64,000 bases of DNA from Nitrospira sp. (lineage in GTDB: Bacteria > Nitrospirota > Nitrospiria > Nitrospirales > Nitrospiraceae): assembly GCA_022226955.1 (NCBI GenBank), contig CP092079.1, positions 734,811 through 798,810 on the forward strand. The letters run 5' to 3'. Below, piece after piece: positions 8,962 through 19,042 of this stretch. How positions within the stretch are numbered: the stretch's first letter is position 1; each line of letters opens with the position of its first letter. Below the pieces are notes generated by a model. It searched no databases. It worked only from the letters and a program-made list of their open reading frames with translations, and was not told the origin of the DNA. The translations under genes were made by a program, and so were the position numbers.

Positions 8962-9719
8962 TAGCGTCCGAAAATACCCTTGAGCATCTTATTCATGTCC
9001 ACGGGGCTGTCGCTCTCGTCGGATTTGCTGCCCGCGCTCTCTCTCGTCGGACGTTTCCCTTTGGGCCGGTCTTCTCCCGCACTCTTCATCATTTCGTCCA
9101 GGTTGGGCATGCCGCCCTGGCCCATCATGGCGCCCATGTCGTTCTTGGTATAGCCGGCGGGGATTTCAAAGAGCGCCGGATCCTGCTTCTCGATTTTGAG
9201 ATTGGTCAGTTCGCTGGCCATGCGGATTTTCTTGTCGCCTTCCTTCGAGAGGAGATCCATCTTGACCGTGATGCCGTCCTTGCTCGTCCAGAAGAACCCG
9301 CCGAACTTGGCGCCGTCCTTCTTTTTGACCGCGATGATCTTGGATTTGGTCGTTTTGATTCCGTTGATGGTCTCTTCCCCGACATTTTTCTGTTCGAGAA
9401 TGTCCAGGTCTTCCACACCGCCCTGGCTCGACTGAGTTAGCGGCATTTCCATATACATGTCGCCGAATAGTTGCCACATCACGTTTTTATCCCGGCGCAT
9501 GATCATGACGCTGCCGTCCGCGCCGCCCATTTCCATCCGGTCCTTGTCCGGGGTGTGGTACATGCGCGACTTCATGCTCACGCCGCCGTCCGTCTCCATC
9601 GTGCTGTCGGCCGAGTACTCGACTCGCGATTCACGGGACGGCGAGGTGGCGATGACGGTCGAGGGTAGCAACAGGCCGATCAATAGCAGTACGACAGAAC
9701 GAGACGTTGTCATCATCAC
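8961..9719 (-). CDS. Secreted DUF4412-like protein
   Basis: A 252-residue exported protein with a signal peptide (LLLIGLLLPSTVIA). The body resembles DUF4412 proteins: an early strand on residues bearing KSRMYHTPDKDRMEM, a Met-rich middle (VMIMRRDKNVMWQL, DMYMEMP) and a later LTNLKIEKQDPALFEIPAGY. Such proteins are related to the LolA-like periplasmic fold, but no activity is established. The C-terminal 60 residues are disordered and rich in Lys, Ser, Asp and Gly. The ATG has AAGGAGGAG upstream, and its stop overlaps the next start, so it is the first gene of a two-gene operon. Confidence 0.7.
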   Translation of the reverse strand: MMMTTSRSVVLLLIGLLLPSTVIATSPSRESRVEYSADSTMETDGGVSMKSRMYHTPDKDRMEMGGADGSVMIMRRDKNVMWQLFGDMYMEMPLTQSSQGGVEDLDILEQKNVGEETINGIKTTKSKIIAVKKKDGAKFGGFFWTSKDGITVKMDLLSKEGDKKIRMASELTNLKIEKQDPALFEIPAGYTKNDMGAMMGQGGMPNLDEMMKSAGEDRPKGKRPTRESAGSKSDESDSPVDMNKMLKGIFGR

Positions 9720-10157
9720 TCCTCCTTATCGAGACGCGGGGCTTCAAGGCCAAGGAGGCTAGCGAGAATCCGATGGTGAGTCAATAGGGAGAGCGTAGGA
9801 ATGCTGTTGGAGGCATTCATCGTTCAGACGCGGCAATACATGTCATTTGAGGGGAGCCGGTCTCTGACAGAGTTTGCCTCACGCGCTTCTCGGAAGAAAT
9901 TGCCGGGTAAGGGGACCATTCTGCCGTCAGGGTGAGCAATATATTCAGGCTCTGGATGGAATCGTGAGTGAACGGGAGTGCGGTGCGCGTCGTTTTTGGG
10001 TCTGAGGAGAGCAGGCTCTCAAGTTCGTCGTCGTCCCAGCCGAAATCGGAGCCATATCGGCGCGCTCATGTATGGATCGACTGGGTGGGCTTGCCTTGCT
10101 TCACGATTGGCTCCTGGGGTTGCGGGATCGATTGCCAAGTATGATTGCCGAGTTGCC
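9720..10157. other. Gene-poor divergent region with a possible coding remnant
   Basis: These 438 bases separate the minus-strand DUF4412-like gene from the plus-strand glycosyltransferase and must hold both promoters, though no clear -35/-10 pair stands out. On the minus strand, roughly 9824-9985, one frame without a start codon reads like protein (HPDGRMVPLPGNFF and neighbouring residues) and ends in TGA. It could be the tail of a lost gene; I do not recognise a family. Confidence 0.3.
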
Positions 10158-11237
10158 ATGAGAATTCTTCATCTGGGGAACGCGTACTTTCTGGAGTCGT
10201 TCAGGCTGCTCGGCCATGATGTGAAATGGGCAGGGTACCATCGGACTGCCGACCTTCCGCTCACCCGCGCACTCCTCGATGTCAGAAACCTGCTGACGCA
10301 ACTTCCTCCGCATTGGTATCCGGACCTGATTGTGCTGGGCGATGAGAGTTCGCCGCCGCTGGTGCTGGGACTGGAAACGCTTCCAGTGCCGGTGGTCTGG
10401 TATGCGATCGATTCGCACATTCATGCGAACTGGCACATCTATTATGCCGCCGCATTCGATGTGATCTTTGTCGCACAGAAAGACTGGGCGCCGGCCTATC
10501 GACTGGACGGAGACCGGCAGCATGTCTCCTGGATGCCGCTGTTCTGCCATCGGTCTAACGACCGGGATCTTGGATTGGCCAGAGACATTCCGCTGTCGTT
10601 CGTCGGCACACTGGACGCCGCCAGAAATCCAGATCGTGTCGAGCTGATTCAGCGTCTGCAAGCGCGGTATCCGATTGCGGCGCAGTCGGGGCCGTACTGT
10701 GAGATCTTCAATCGATCGATGATGGTGCTGAATCAATCCGTGGCGAACGACGTGAACTTCAGAACGTTTCAAGCCATGGCCTGCGGCGCATTGCTGCTGA
10801 CGGAGCATGTGGGGAACGGGTTCGGCGACTTATTCCAGGACCGGACGCATTGCGCGCTGTATGAGAAGGGGAATGTCGAGCACATTATCGAGCTCGCCGA
10901 CTATTATCGCGCGCACCCGGCCGAGCGGACCGCCATCGCCCGGCAGGGATATGAGGCCGTCATGGCGGCTCATACCAGCTTGCATCGGGCGCAAGCGTTG
11001 CTGGATACGGTCGCCCGACAACCGCTTCATGAATATGTCGCCAAACGCCAGCTGCGCCAGGCGCCGATTCGCTGGTCGCTGGCGGCGGTCTATGAGAGCG
11101 CGGCGCGCACCTATGGGCAGGCCGGCGCGCGGGCCGATGAGGACATTCGAAGGCGGCACTTCATGACGCTGTCAGCGCAATATCGCTCCCTGGCCGAAAC
11201 GATCCAAGGCCATCTCAATCCTCTCGTTGCCGCGTAG
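10158..11237 (+). CDS. CgeB-like glycosyltransferase family protein
   Basis: A 359-residue protein of the CgeB/DUF3880 type within the GT-B glycosyltransferase superfamily. It opens with MRILHLGNAYF, has an N-terminal Rossmann half ending near DVIFVAQKDW, and a C-terminal half with ISLSFVG-like LSFVGTLDAARNPDR, then NFRTFQAMACGALLLTE, the donor-binding helix typical of these enzymes. The frame is open upstream to 9978, but only the ATG at 10158 gives a family-like start. It probably modifies a surface polysaccharide or protein; donor and acceptor are unknown. Confidence 0.8.
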   Translation: MRILHLGNAYFLESFRLLGHDVKWAGYHRTADLPLTRALLDVRNLLTQLPPHWYPDLIVLGDESSPPLVLGLETLPVPVVWYAIDSHIHANWHIYYAAAFDVIFVAQKDWAPAYRLDGDRQHVSWMPLFCHRSNDRDLGLARDIPLSFVGTLDAARNPDRVELIQRLQARYPIAAQSGPYCEIFNRSMMVLNQSVANDVNFRTFQAMACGALLLTEHVGNGFGDLFQDRTHCALYEKGNVEHIIELADYYRAHPAERTAIARQGYEAVMAAHTSLHRAQALLDTVARQPLHEYVAKRQLRQAPIRWSLAAVYESAARTYGQAGARADEDIRRRHFMTLSAQYRSLAETIQGHLNPLVAA

Positions 11238-11321
11238 GCTATCCATTCAGAGCTTCAACGATGCCCTCATCTCAATTTCCTCTGTGAGCCATAATTGATC
11301 CGGCATGGGTCATGAGTTGCC

Positions 11322-13070
11322 CTACCTGTCTGGTGTTGGCTGGACGATCCTGAATCGCACTTCGTCGGCTTGGGTGTAGGCGGACGTGCGTTCGCCGGCG
11401 AATAACCCGCAACGGTACAGTCCTGGAGTCCATCCTGTCGCGGGCGCGGTGAGCCGGAAGTAGCCAGATTGGTCGTTCATCGCCAGCATGACTTGGTCTT
11501 GCGCAATGGGCGGCGCGTCGCCGGCGACCTCGGCGAGTTCCTGAAAGCAATGGGCGGAGAGTGGGATGGCGTCGTATGAAGCCGATACCAGTCGAAACAC
11601 CAAGTAAATCTCCGGTTGCGCCACGGAGAACGTGTCGTTCGGATTCAGCGGAATGAATTCGTGCGCGCCGGTCGGGAAATCGTCCCGCATGACCTTGCCG
11701 GCTGGAATGACGAAGCGAAACCAGCTGAAGTCGGAATCCCGGCCCATGAGCGAGGCTTGCGGGTCCAACGTCTTCTGCGGTGTTAGCCGCTCCAGCCCCG
11801 GTTCGAGCCGCGAGTCTTCCGCCGGCGCCGCGGATGGAGTGGACGTTGCGGCGGCTTCCTCCACCTTCATTTGCGCCAACTCAGGAACATGCGGACGGAT
11901 CTTGTCGAGCCAGCGGGCCAGTTTATCTTTCGCGAGGACGCGGGTGCCGGCAGGCAGGGAAACTTCTTTATTGCTCTCTTCGAATTCCACGGCGGCGTCG
12001 TACAGTGTTTGAAAATGCACGTAAGCGTCTTCCCACTGTTCTAACTCCACCAGGCATTGTCCCATTCGAAAGACGGTGTCGGCATAGTCGTCCTCGCTGG
12101 GATTCATGTTGAGGACGCTGCCAAAGATGGTCAGAGCGTCTTGGCACCGGCCGAGTTGCATGAGCGTCACCCCAAGCTGATGTCTGGCGAGGGTGTCCCG
12201 CGGGTTCAAGGCCACCACGCGGCGATAGATCGGCTCAGCGTCTTGGTAATGGCCGGTCGAAAACAGTCTCCAGGCGTCGGCGCGAATCGCCGCCCATTCT
12301 TTGAGTTGCTGCTCGTTTGCGTCCGGCGTGAGCGCCGGAGTAAAGCGGCGGCCTCGTTCCATCGATTCGGAGTGCTGTGCGAGTTGGTTTTTAGCCGAGA
12401 GTTCCAGCGGAGAGCCGGCAGGCACGTGGGCGAGCACGTATTGCACTTCGGCATCGGCGCCGCGATAGTCCAGAAGGTCGAAGCGCGCCCGCGCCATTGC
12501 GAGTTTCCAGCCGAGCAGTTCCGGCGCCAGAGACACGGCGGTCCGATACGATGTCAGGGAATCTTCCAGGCGGTCGAGCTTGCGAAGTTCCTGGGCCAGC
12601 CGCAGATGGATCAGCGGATTATTCGCGTCGATCTCCGCGATGCGGCGCAGTTCGGCAAGGGACTCCTCGGCCTGGCCCCAGTGCAGCAGGACGCTCCACT
12701 TCGCCCAGCGGATGTCTAAGGCGGCCGGTTGTTGGGCAAGCGCAGTGTCGTACGCGCGCACCGCTCCTTGCGGGCCGCGGCCGGCGGCGAGAATGTCTCC
12801 GCGCAATTTATGGAGCGGGAGCGCGTGCGGATGGTGCTGAAGGCCTGTTTCGAGCAGGTCGAGCGCCGGGAGCATGGCGCCGCTTTCCCACAGGGTTTTG
12901 GCCTGCTCCGCCAGGCGCTCCGGCGGCAAGTGCGCCGGATCTTGCGCCCATGATTCGGCGGTGGCCGAGAGGAGCGCGGCGAGCCAGATCGTCAGCAGGG
13001 CGATTCCGTATTGGCATCGCCGGATGCGGATGGTTCGAGACCGGTGCAATAGGGCGCTGTTTCCAAACAT
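11322..13070 (-). CDS. Exported TPR-repeat protein
   Basis: A 582-residue protein. The start at 13070 is set by AAGGAG five bases upstream; the frame is open to 13193. An N-terminal hydrophobic helix (IALLTIWLAALLSATA) followed by AESWAQ is a signal peptide. Residues 40-360 are TPR repeats, for example LPLHKLRGDILAAGRGPQGA and ARHQLGVTLMQLGRCQDAL. The last 180 residues form a separate beta-rich domain (from about SWFRFVIPAGKVM) that may bind a ligand and is not recognised. Likely a periplasmic scaffold; converges with the glycosyltransferase gene. Confidence 0.75.
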   Translation of the reverse strand: MFGNSALLHRSRTIRIRRCQYGIALLTIWLAALLSATAESWAQDPAHLPPERLAEQAKTLWESGAMLPALDLLETGLQHHPHALPLHKLRGDILAAGRGPQGAVRAYDTALAQQPAALDIRWAKWSVLLHWGQAEESLAELRRIAEIDANNPLIHLRLAQELRKLDRLEDSLTSYRTAVSLAPELLGWKLAMARARFDLLDYRGADAEVQYVLAHVPAGSPLELSAKNQLAQHSESMERGRRFTPALTPDANEQQLKEWAAIRADAWRLFSTGHYQDAEPIYRRVVALNPRDTLARHQLGVTLMQLGRCQDALTIFGSVLNMNPSEDDYADTVFRMGQCLVELEQWEDAYVHFQTLYDAAVEFEESNKEVSLPAGTRVLAKDKLARWLDKIRPHVPELAQMKVEEAAATSTPSAAPAEDSRLEPGLERLTPQKTLDPQASLMGRDSDFSWFRFVIPAGKVMRDDFPTGAHEFIPLNPNDTFSVAQPEIYLVFRLVSASYDAIPLSAHCFQELAEVAGDAPPIAQDQVMLAMNDQSGYFRLTAPATGWTPGLYRCGLFAGERTSAYTQADEVRFRIVQPTPDR

Positions 13071-13386
13071 GTCGCTCCTTGAGGACGGAGGTTGTGCGAG
13101 TACGATACACGGGGATTCTGAAATACACCACTGCGGGGGACAGGGTCGAAACGGCCTGGTGGGGATGAGACACTGAGAGCGACAGGGATTCACTGCCTGT
13201 TGAGATAGGCGGCGGATTTATGGTTTGATCCGGCCCGATGAATAGCAGGTGAGGGGCCGCGCAGGATGGCGGGCATCGATTGACCCTGAGGCTCAGTTTG
13301 ATAAGCTGGTCGAGGATTGCGCGCGTGGCGTGCAGAGACGTTCCGGCGAGAGTGTGAAATCGGGTTGATCGATGGGAGGCGTGGCT
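13071..13386. other. Divergent intergenic region
   Basis: These 316 bases lie between the minus-strand TPR gene and plus-strand galE. They should hold the promoters of both. I see no gene, no strong inverted repeat and no clear sigma70 box pair here. Confidence 0.4.
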
Positions 13387-14406
13387 ATGATTCTGGTCAC
13401 TGGCGGGGCGGGATATATCGGGTCTCATACTTGCGTGGAATTGCTGCAAGCTGGCTTCGAGGTCACGGTCTTCGATAATTTCAGCAACAGCCATCCTGAA
13501 GCGGTCGCCCGCGTGCAGCGCATTACGGGAAAGCCGGTTCCGCTGATCCGTGGCGATTGCCGCGATCGGGCGGCGCTGGTGGCCGCTCTGCGCGGGAGCA
13601 AGGCCACGGCGGTGATTCATTTTGCCGGCCTCAAGGCGGTGGGCGAGTCCGTCCAACAGCCGCTCTCTTACTATGACAATAATGTGGTTGGGACGCTGCG
13701 GTTGCTGGAGGCCATGGGCGAGTGCGGCGTCAAGCAGCTGGTGTTCAGCTCGTCGGCCACGGTCTATGGCGATCCGCAGCGGCTGCCGTTGACGGAAGAT
13801 CATCCGCTTTCCGCGACGAATCCCTATGGCCGGTCGAAGCTGATGGTGGAAGAGATCTTGCGCGACTTGCAGCGTAGCGATGCGTCTTGGCGGCTGTGCA
13901 TTCTGCGGTACTTCAATCCGGTAGGCGCCCATGCTAGCGGCCTGATTGGGGAAGATCCTCAGGGGGTGCCAAATAATCTGCTGCCCTTTGTCGCGCAGGT
14001 TGCGGTGGGGCGATTAGCTAAATTGAATGTTTGGGGCGGCGACTATCCCACGCCTGACGGCACTGGGGTGCGCGACTACATTCATGTGGTGGACTTGGCG
14101 CTCGGGCATCTCAAGGCGCTGCAGGCGCTGGAGCGATCGAAACAGATGACGGAATGTTTGACCGTGAATTTGGGGACGGGGAACGGATATAGCGTATTGG
14201 AGATCGTCAAGGCGTTTGAGCAGGCGAGTGGAAAGGCGGTGCCCTATCAGATTGCGGCGCGCCGTCCCGGCGACATTGCATCCTGTTACGCCGACCCGAC
14301 GCATGCGCTGGCGCAATTAGGATGGCGGGCAGAACGGGGGCTCGCCGCGATGTGCGCCGATACCTGGCGCTGGCAGAGCGCGAATCCCAAAGGATATGGC
14401 GGATGA
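13387..14406 (+). CDS. galE: UDP-glucose 4-epimerase
   Basis: A 339-residue short-chain dehydrogenase-like epimerase that interconverts UDP-glucose and UDP-galactose. It has the NAD-binding TGGAGYIGSHTCVELL motif at the N-terminus, the FSSSATVYG strand carrying the catalytic Ser/Thr, the YxxxK pair as NPYGRSKLMVEE, and the substrate-binding RYFNPVGAHASG and RDYIHVVDLA segments. Length is normal for GalE. The ATG at 13387 has GGGAGG upstream. It would supply UDP-galactose for surface glycans, which fits the nearby glycosyltransferase. Confidence 0.95.
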   Translation: MILVTGGAGYIGSHTCVELLQAGFEVTVFDNFSNSHPEAVARVQRITGKPVPLIRGDCRDRAALVAALRGSKATAVIHFAGLKAVGESVQQPLSYYDNNVVGTLRLLEAMGECGVKQLVFSSSATVYGDPQRLPLTEDHPLSATNPYGRSKLMVEEILRDLQRSDASWRLCILRYFNPVGAHASGLIGEDPQGVPNNLLPFVAQVAVGRLAKLNVWGGDYPTPDGTGVRDYIHVVDLALGHLKALQALERSKQMTECLTVNLGTGNGYSVLEIVKAFEQASGKAVPYQIAARRPGDIASCYADPTHALAQLGWRAERGLAAMCADTWRWQSANPKGYGG

Positions 14407-14481
14407 CATTCCCGTCTCAGGGACGGCCGTGATAGACTGCGTGGCCATCGCCGGAGTCTAATCGTTCAGTCATGTTCCTCC

Positions 14482-14946
14482 ATGTTCGACCTCATTCTCT
14501 ATCAGCCAGAAATTCCTCCTAACACCGGCAACCTCATCCGGCTCTGTGCGAACACGGGCGTGCGCCTCCATTTGGTGAAGCCGCTCGGTTTTACGCTGGA
14601 GGACAAGCAACTGCTGCGCGCGGGGTTGGATTATCACGAATTCGCGACGATTGCCGTGCATGAGAGCTGGCCGGCCTGCGCGGAGCAGTTCGCGCATCGC
14701 CGGATCTTTGCGGCCTCGACCAAGGGGACGCGCCGCTATGACCTCAACGTCTATGCGCCTGGAGATGTATTTCTTTTCGGTCCTGAAACTCGGGGATTGC
14801 CGGTTGAGCTTATCGAAAGCGTTCCTGAGGCACAGCGCATTCGCGTGCCGATGAGGCCCGACAGTCGCAGCTTGAACCTCTCGAATGCGGCGTCGGTGGT
14901 GCTCTATGAAGCGTTGCGGCAGACTGGTTTCGAGGGGTGCCGATAG
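14482..14946 (+). CDS. trmL: tRNA (cytidine/uridine-2'-O-)-methyltransferase TrmL
   Basis: A 154-residue SPOUT-family methyltransferase. The opening LILYQPEIPPNTGNLIRLCA, the strand FLFGPETRGLP, and RIRVPMRPDSRSLNLSNAASVVLYEALRQ are the three knot motifs typical of TrmL (YibK). TrmL methylates the wobble ribose of tRNA-Leu isoacceptors, using S-adenosylmethionine. The length is that of a complete minimal SPOUT protein. It follows galE by 75 bases and converges with the J-domain gene. Confidence 0.93.
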   Translation: MFDLILYQPEIPPNTGNLIRLCANTGVRLHLVKPLGFTLEDKQLLRAGLDYHEFATIAVHESWPACAEQFAHRRIFAASTKGTRRYDLNVYAPGDVFLFGPETRGLPVELIESVPEAQRIRVPMRPDSRSLNLSNAASVVLYEALRQTGFEGCR

Positions 14947-14964
14947 GCCGCGTGGCGCTGCCGG

Positions 14965-15834
14965 TCAGACGTCGTTCTCAGCCAGGTAGCGGCCGAGCCC
15001 TTCCTGCTCCGCGTAGTAATAGGCATAGTGCAGCGTCGCAAGATTTGCAACGCGCTCTTCCGCCTCGTCCCGGCTATCGGCGTAAATGATCTGTAGCCCA
15101 TAGCGCACCGTTAGCGCATCGAGAAAATCCTGTAATCCGGTCTTGTGATACTGCCCCAGGCGTCCGCTGGCCAGGCGCTGGAAGAGTGCGCCTTCGATCA
15201 CCAGAAAACGATGGGGGATTTTAAGGAGCGGTTCCAGTTCACGCATGAACCGCTGGCGGTTTTCCGAAGGGTTGGAGAAAATCGTATTGAGTTCTTCCGC
15301 GCGTTTTCGCTCGACGCGAAAAATATCCGGCGCTTCGACGATGGCATAGTCGCCAGCGTGGAGCGTTTGGCGGCTGGTGCCGGCGATTCTGGTCAATCCT
15401 GAAAAAATGTAGGGCTGGTGCTCTTTGGTATCGACGGCGATATGAATAGCCGGTACTGCGATCTTGGGCTGATTCTTTCGGGACAGCATGATGGGAAGAT
15501 GCGGCCCGCGTTGCTCGGTGCGGGACCTGGGTGGCGACGCCTGCGGTTGTGCGGCGGTGGTTGGGCGCGGCGGCGGCGTGGTGGACGCGGTGGTATGAGG
15601 ACGCACCGGCGTGGCGCTTGTCGTGGCGTCGTAGCGCTGGCGCGCAGTCGGATCGTTGAGCGTCTGATAGGCCTGGTTGATGAGGGTCGTGCGGGCTTCC
15701 GCTTTGCGGTGCAGGGCCGTCGCATGGGTGAATCGATCCGGATGCCAGACTTGCAACTGTTCATGCCAGGCTTTCTTGATGTCTTCACTGGTGGCCGTCG
15801 GCGGCAGTTCGAGCACTTGGTAATACGTGAGCAT
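14965..15834 (-). CDS. J-domain protein fused to an ERCC4-type nuclease domain
   Basis: A 289-residue fusion. Residues 1-70 are a J domain with the Hsp70-activating HPD tripeptide at 31-33 and the closing DPTARQRYD helix. Residues 71-118 are a Pro/Thr-rich flexible linker. Residues 130-289 resemble the ERCC4 (XPF) nuclease fold: VDTKE with D135, then HAGDY (GD at 161-162), and VERKRAEEL (ERK at 175-177), matching the GD-n-ERK-x3-D signature except that Glu replaces the last Asp. RFMRELEPLL and FLVIEG follow as in the family. This suggests a DNA nuclease tied to the DnaK chaperone cycle. Cellular role unknown. Confidence 0.75.
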   Translation of the reverse strand: MLTYYQVLELPPTATSEDIKKAWHEQLQVWHPDRFTHATALHRKAEARTTLINQAYQTLNDPTARQRYDATTSATPVRPHTTASTTPPPRPTTAAQPQASPPRSRTEQRGPHLPIMLSRKNQPKIAVPAIHIAVDTKEHQPYIFSGLTRIAGTSRQTLHAGDYAIVEAPDIFRVERKRAEELNTIFSNPSENRQRFMRELEPLLKIPHRFLVIEGALFQRLASGRLGQYHKTGLQDFLDALTVRYGLQIIYADSRDEAEERVANLATLHYAYYYAEQEGLGRYLAENDV

Positions 15835-16122
15835 GCGATTCTCCTGACTGGCACGGTTCTCGTGTGGAGTGTAGCGGAGTTGGGGCCTGGAGCGCTACCG
15901 GGCGCGTTGCGCCTGGCGCTGGCGGTGCAAGTTGCCGCGAGAAGAGGCATCTGATAGATTCGCCTCCGGTTATGTACGCGCTGGTGTCTCAGCCGATAGG
16001 ATCTCAACGGTTTCAATAGACTCGATTCCATCTCCACCATCAAACCGAGGAATGTGTGCCCGGCGCCGGCGTTCTGCGCGCCGCGACCTGGCCGATTCCG
16101 GAAAGCGTCGGCGTAGATTGCT

Positions 16123-18546
16123 ATGGCTTCTTCATCTAAGACCGTTGTGTCGGAGTTAGCTCAGGACAAGATCGGACGTCTCATTGCGGCAGAACTCGGT
16201 GTCGGGGCGCATCAAGTAGCGGCCGCGGTCGCGCTGCTCGATGAAGGCGCCACGGTCCCGTTCGTGGCGCGCTATCGCAAGGAAGTCACTGGCAATCTTG
16301 ACGATACGCATCTGCGCACGCTGGAAGAACGGTTGCGTTATCTCCGCGAGCTGGAAGAACGGCGGGCCACGATTCTGGCGTCCATCGAGGAACAGGGAAA
16401 GTTGACGGACGAATTGCGGGGAACGATTGACTCGGCAACGACCAAGCAGACATTGGAAGACCTGTATCTGCCGTATAAACCCAAGCGGCGCACGCGCGCG
16501 CAGATTGCCCGCGAGGCTGGGCTAGAGCCGCTGGCCGATGCGCTGTTGGCCAATCCCATGCTGGAGCCGGAGCAGGAGGCCGCCAAGTATCTCGTGGTGA
16601 AAGCGGCCAGCGATGGGGTGGACGCGATCAACGTGCCCGATGTCAAAGCGGCGCTGGAAGGCGCTCGCGACATTCTGGTCGAGCGATTCGCAGAGACGGC
16701 AGAGTTGCTTGCCGCTCTTCGGACTAGACTCTGGGACCAAGGCTATGTCACCTCGACGGTCGTGAAAGGGAAAGAGACGGCGGAGGAAGAAAAGTTTCGC
16801 GACTACTACGCCTATGCGGAAACCATCCGCACGATTCCCTCGCATCGCGCGCTGGCGATGTTTCGGGGATGGGGGCTGGGCGTGCTGAAGGTGGAGCTGG
16901 GGCTTGGCGAGGAGCTGGAGGCGGTTGTGCCGCATCCCTGTGCGGCCATGATTGCGGCGCAGGCCGGAATCGAAGATCGCGGGCGGCCGGCCGACAAGTG
17001 GCTGGCGGATGTCTGTCGCTGGACCTGGCGGGTGAAAGTGCATCTGCACCTCAGTACGGAATTGCTGCTCCAGTTGCGCGAGGCGGCGGAAGCAGAAGCG
17101 ATCAGAATCTTCGGCCGCAATTTGCATGATTTGCTGCTGGCGGCGCCCGCCGGTCCGAAAGCCGTGCTCGGTCTCGATCCGGGGCTCCGCACCGGCTGCA
17201 AGATAGCGGTCGTCGATGCCACGGGCAAGTTGCTTGAAACGGCCACGATCTATCCGCACCAGCCGCGCAATGAATGGCAAGAATCGCTGGCCACGTTGGG
17301 GCGATTGGTAGTGCAGCATGGTGTGGAGCTGATCTCCATCGGCAACGGCACGGCGAGCCGGGAGTCCGATAAGCTGGCGGCGGAGCTGGTCAAGCTGCTG
17401 GCGGCGAAGAAGCCGGAGCAGAAGCTGGCCAAGATTGTCGTCAGCGAAGCCGGCGCGTCGGTCTATTCCGCGTCCGCATTTGCGGCGGCGGAGTTTCCAG
17501 CGTTGGATGTGAGTCTGCGCGGCGCGGTGTCCATTGCCCGCCGTCTGCAAGATCCGCTGGCCGAACTGGTGAAGATCGAGCCGAAGGCCATCGGGGTTGG
17601 CCAGTATCAGCACGATGTGAATCAGCATCTGCTGGCGCGCTCGCTCGATGCGACGGTGGAAGATTGCGTGAATGCGGTGGGCGTCGATGTGAATACGGCG
17701 TCGATTCCGCTGCTGGCGCGCGTGTCGGGCCTGAATCAACTGCTGGCGAAGCACATTGTCGAATACCGCGATGCGAATGGGCCGTTCAAAAATCGCCTGA
17801 CCATGCGCAAGGTTCCGCGGTTGGGTGAAAAGACCTTTGAGCAAGCCGCCGGGTTTTTGCGGATCAACGACGGCGACAATCCGCTGGATCGCTCCTCGGT
17901 CCATCCGGAGGCCTATCCGGTCGTCGAGCGCATTCTCGCGCGGGTCGGAAAAGGCATCGGAGAGGTGATGCGGCAGCCGGTTTTGCTCAAAGGATTATCG
18001 CCGGCGGACTTTACCGACGAGCAATTTGGCGTGCCGACGGTCCGCGATATCCTAACGGAATTGGAAAAGCCTGGCCGCGATCCGCGCCCTGAATTCAAGA
18101 CGGCCACGTTCCAGGAGGGTATTGAATCGCTGGCCGATCTGATGCCCGGTCTCATTCTGGAAGGGGTCGTGACGAACGTCGCGGCCTTTGGCGCGTTTGT
18201 CGATATCGGCGTGCATCAGGACGGTCTCGTGCATGTGTCGGTGTTGGCGAATAAGTTTGTCAAAGATCCGCATGAAGTGGTGAAGCCAGGTCAGATCGTC
18301 AAGGTGAAGGTGATGGATGTCGATCTGAAGCGCCAGCGCATTTCTCTGACGATGCGGCTGGACGATGCGCCAGGCAGCGTCTCTTTGTCGCGGGCTTCTT
18401 CCGGCGAGGCCGGCGCAGGGCCTGCCCGTGAGGCGCCTGGGAAACGTCCCGCTGCACCGCCGCGCGGGCAGGATCGACAGCCGCCGCCCGGCGGCACCAT
18501 GGCGATGGCGCTGGCATTGGCGCGCGCCAAGCAGAAGTCCTCGTAA
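16123..18546 (+). CDS. tex: Tex-family RNA-binding transcription accessory protein
   Basis: An 807-residue Tex protein. The order is standard: helical N-terminal region with [17 protein letters not shown], a YqgF/RNase H-like domain near 345 ([17 protein letters not shown]), helix-hairpin-helix motifs around 520-600, and an S1 RNA-binding domain near 680-750 ([24 protein letters not shown]). Tex binds nucleic acids and affects transcription and stress tolerance in several bacteria. The C-terminal 60 residues are a disordered Pro/Ala/Gly-rich tail. The ATG at 16123 has no clear ribosome binding site. A hairpin follows the stop. Confidence 0.95.
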   Translation: MASSSKTVVSELAQDKIGRLIAAELGVGAHQVAAAVALLDEGATVPFVARYRKEVTGNLDDTHLRTLEERLRYLRELEERRATILASIEEQGKLTDELRGTIDSATTKQTLEDLYLPYKPKRRTRAQIAREAGLEPLADALLANPMLEPEQEAAKYLVVKAASDGVDAINVPDVKAALEGARDILVERFAETAELLAALRTRLWDQGYVTSTVVKGKETAEEEKFRDYYAYAETIRTIPSHRALAMFRGWGLGVLKVELGLGEELEAVVPHPCAAMIAAQAGIEDRGRPADKWLADVCRWTWRVKVHLHLSTELLLQLREAAEAEAIRIFGRNLHDLLLAAPAGPKAVLGLDPGLRTGCKIAVVDATGKLLETATIYPHQPRNEWQESLATLGRLVVQHGVELISIGNGTASRESDKLAAELVKLLAAKKPEQKLAKIVVSEAGASVYSASAFAAAEFPALDVSLRGAVSIARRLQDPLAELVKIEPKAIGVGQYQHDVNQHLLARSLDATVEDCVNAVGVDVNTASIPLLARVSGLNQLLAKHIVEYRDANGPFKNRLTMRKVPRLGEKTFEQAAGFLRINDGDNPLDRSSVHPEAYPVVERILARVGKGIGEVMRQPVLLKGLSPADFTDEQFGVPTVRDILTELEKPGRDPRPEFKTATFQEGIESLADLMPGLILEGVVTNVAAFGAFVDIGVHQDGLVHVSVLANKFVKDPHEVVKPGQIVKVKVMDVDLKRQRISLTMRLDDAPGSVSLSRASSGEAGAGPAREAPGKRPAAPPRGQDRQPPPGGTMAMALALARAKQKSS

Positions 18547-18554
18547 TCCGACCG

Positions 18555-18580
18555 CGGCCGGCGCGAGTCCGTGCCGGCCG
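18555..18580 (+). terminator. Hairpin after tex
   Basis: Arms CGGCCGGC (18555-18562) and GCCGGCCG (18573-18580) pair perfectly, and inner bases extend the stem to a four-base loop. It begins nine bases after the tex stop. There is no T run after it, so it may end transcription with Rho or protect the mRNA end. Confidence 0.5.
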
Positions 18581-18774
18581 TGCCTCGTCAGCTCGTGAGG
18601 CTGCGCCTGGCTGGCGATGGCAGTAGCTCGCCGGCTTCCGCTCGCCGCGTCTTTTCCTTTTCCAATTCACGCACCAATCGTTACGAAAGAGGGGCTTGCC
18701 AAACCTGGCCATGCCGTGCTATTTATTCAGGAGTCCTGAATGAATTGCTTGGGGTTCAATGAAAGGAGTGCGCT

Positions 18775-19029
18775 GTGGATGCATTAAAAGTGTTCGACAC
18801 GTGGGTGGACGTGCCAGGGAAGACGCTGCATTTCGATGTGATGACGGGAGATCAGGCGACGGCGCTCAGATTGGCGAACGAGTATGTCGCGGCTCAGGGC
18901 TATGCGGCCATTGCGGTGACGGCAGAGGAATGCCGGTTCTGCCATCAGGAGCCGCTGGTCATGTTTACGGAGTCTCAGCAAAAAGAGTTTCGTCAGTCGG
19001 GCGGATTCATCGTGTCCTTGTCCGCATAA
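18775..19029 (+). CDS. DUF2024 family protein
   Basis: An 84-residue protein matching DUF2024: VFDTWVDVPGKTLHFDVMT at the start and the conserved AEECRFCHQE cysteine pair near residues 52-55, followed by a short beta/helix end. The function of the family is unknown; the CxxC pair could bind metal or be redox active. The start is a GTG at 18775 with AAAGGAG six bases upstream. It begins a tight group with a MarR regulator (14 bases on) and a secreted globin. Confidence 0.85.
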   Translation: MDALKVFDTWVDVPGKTLHFDVMTGDQATALRLANEYVAAQGYAAIAVTAEECRFCHQEPLVMFTESQQKEFRQSGGFIVSLSA

Positions 19030-19042
19030 AGGAGTGACACCC

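Noticed and set aside
16522-17904. Long minus-strand open frame of 460 codons
   Set aside because: Antisense shadow of tex; rich in Arg, Gln and His as expected from a GC-rich complement.
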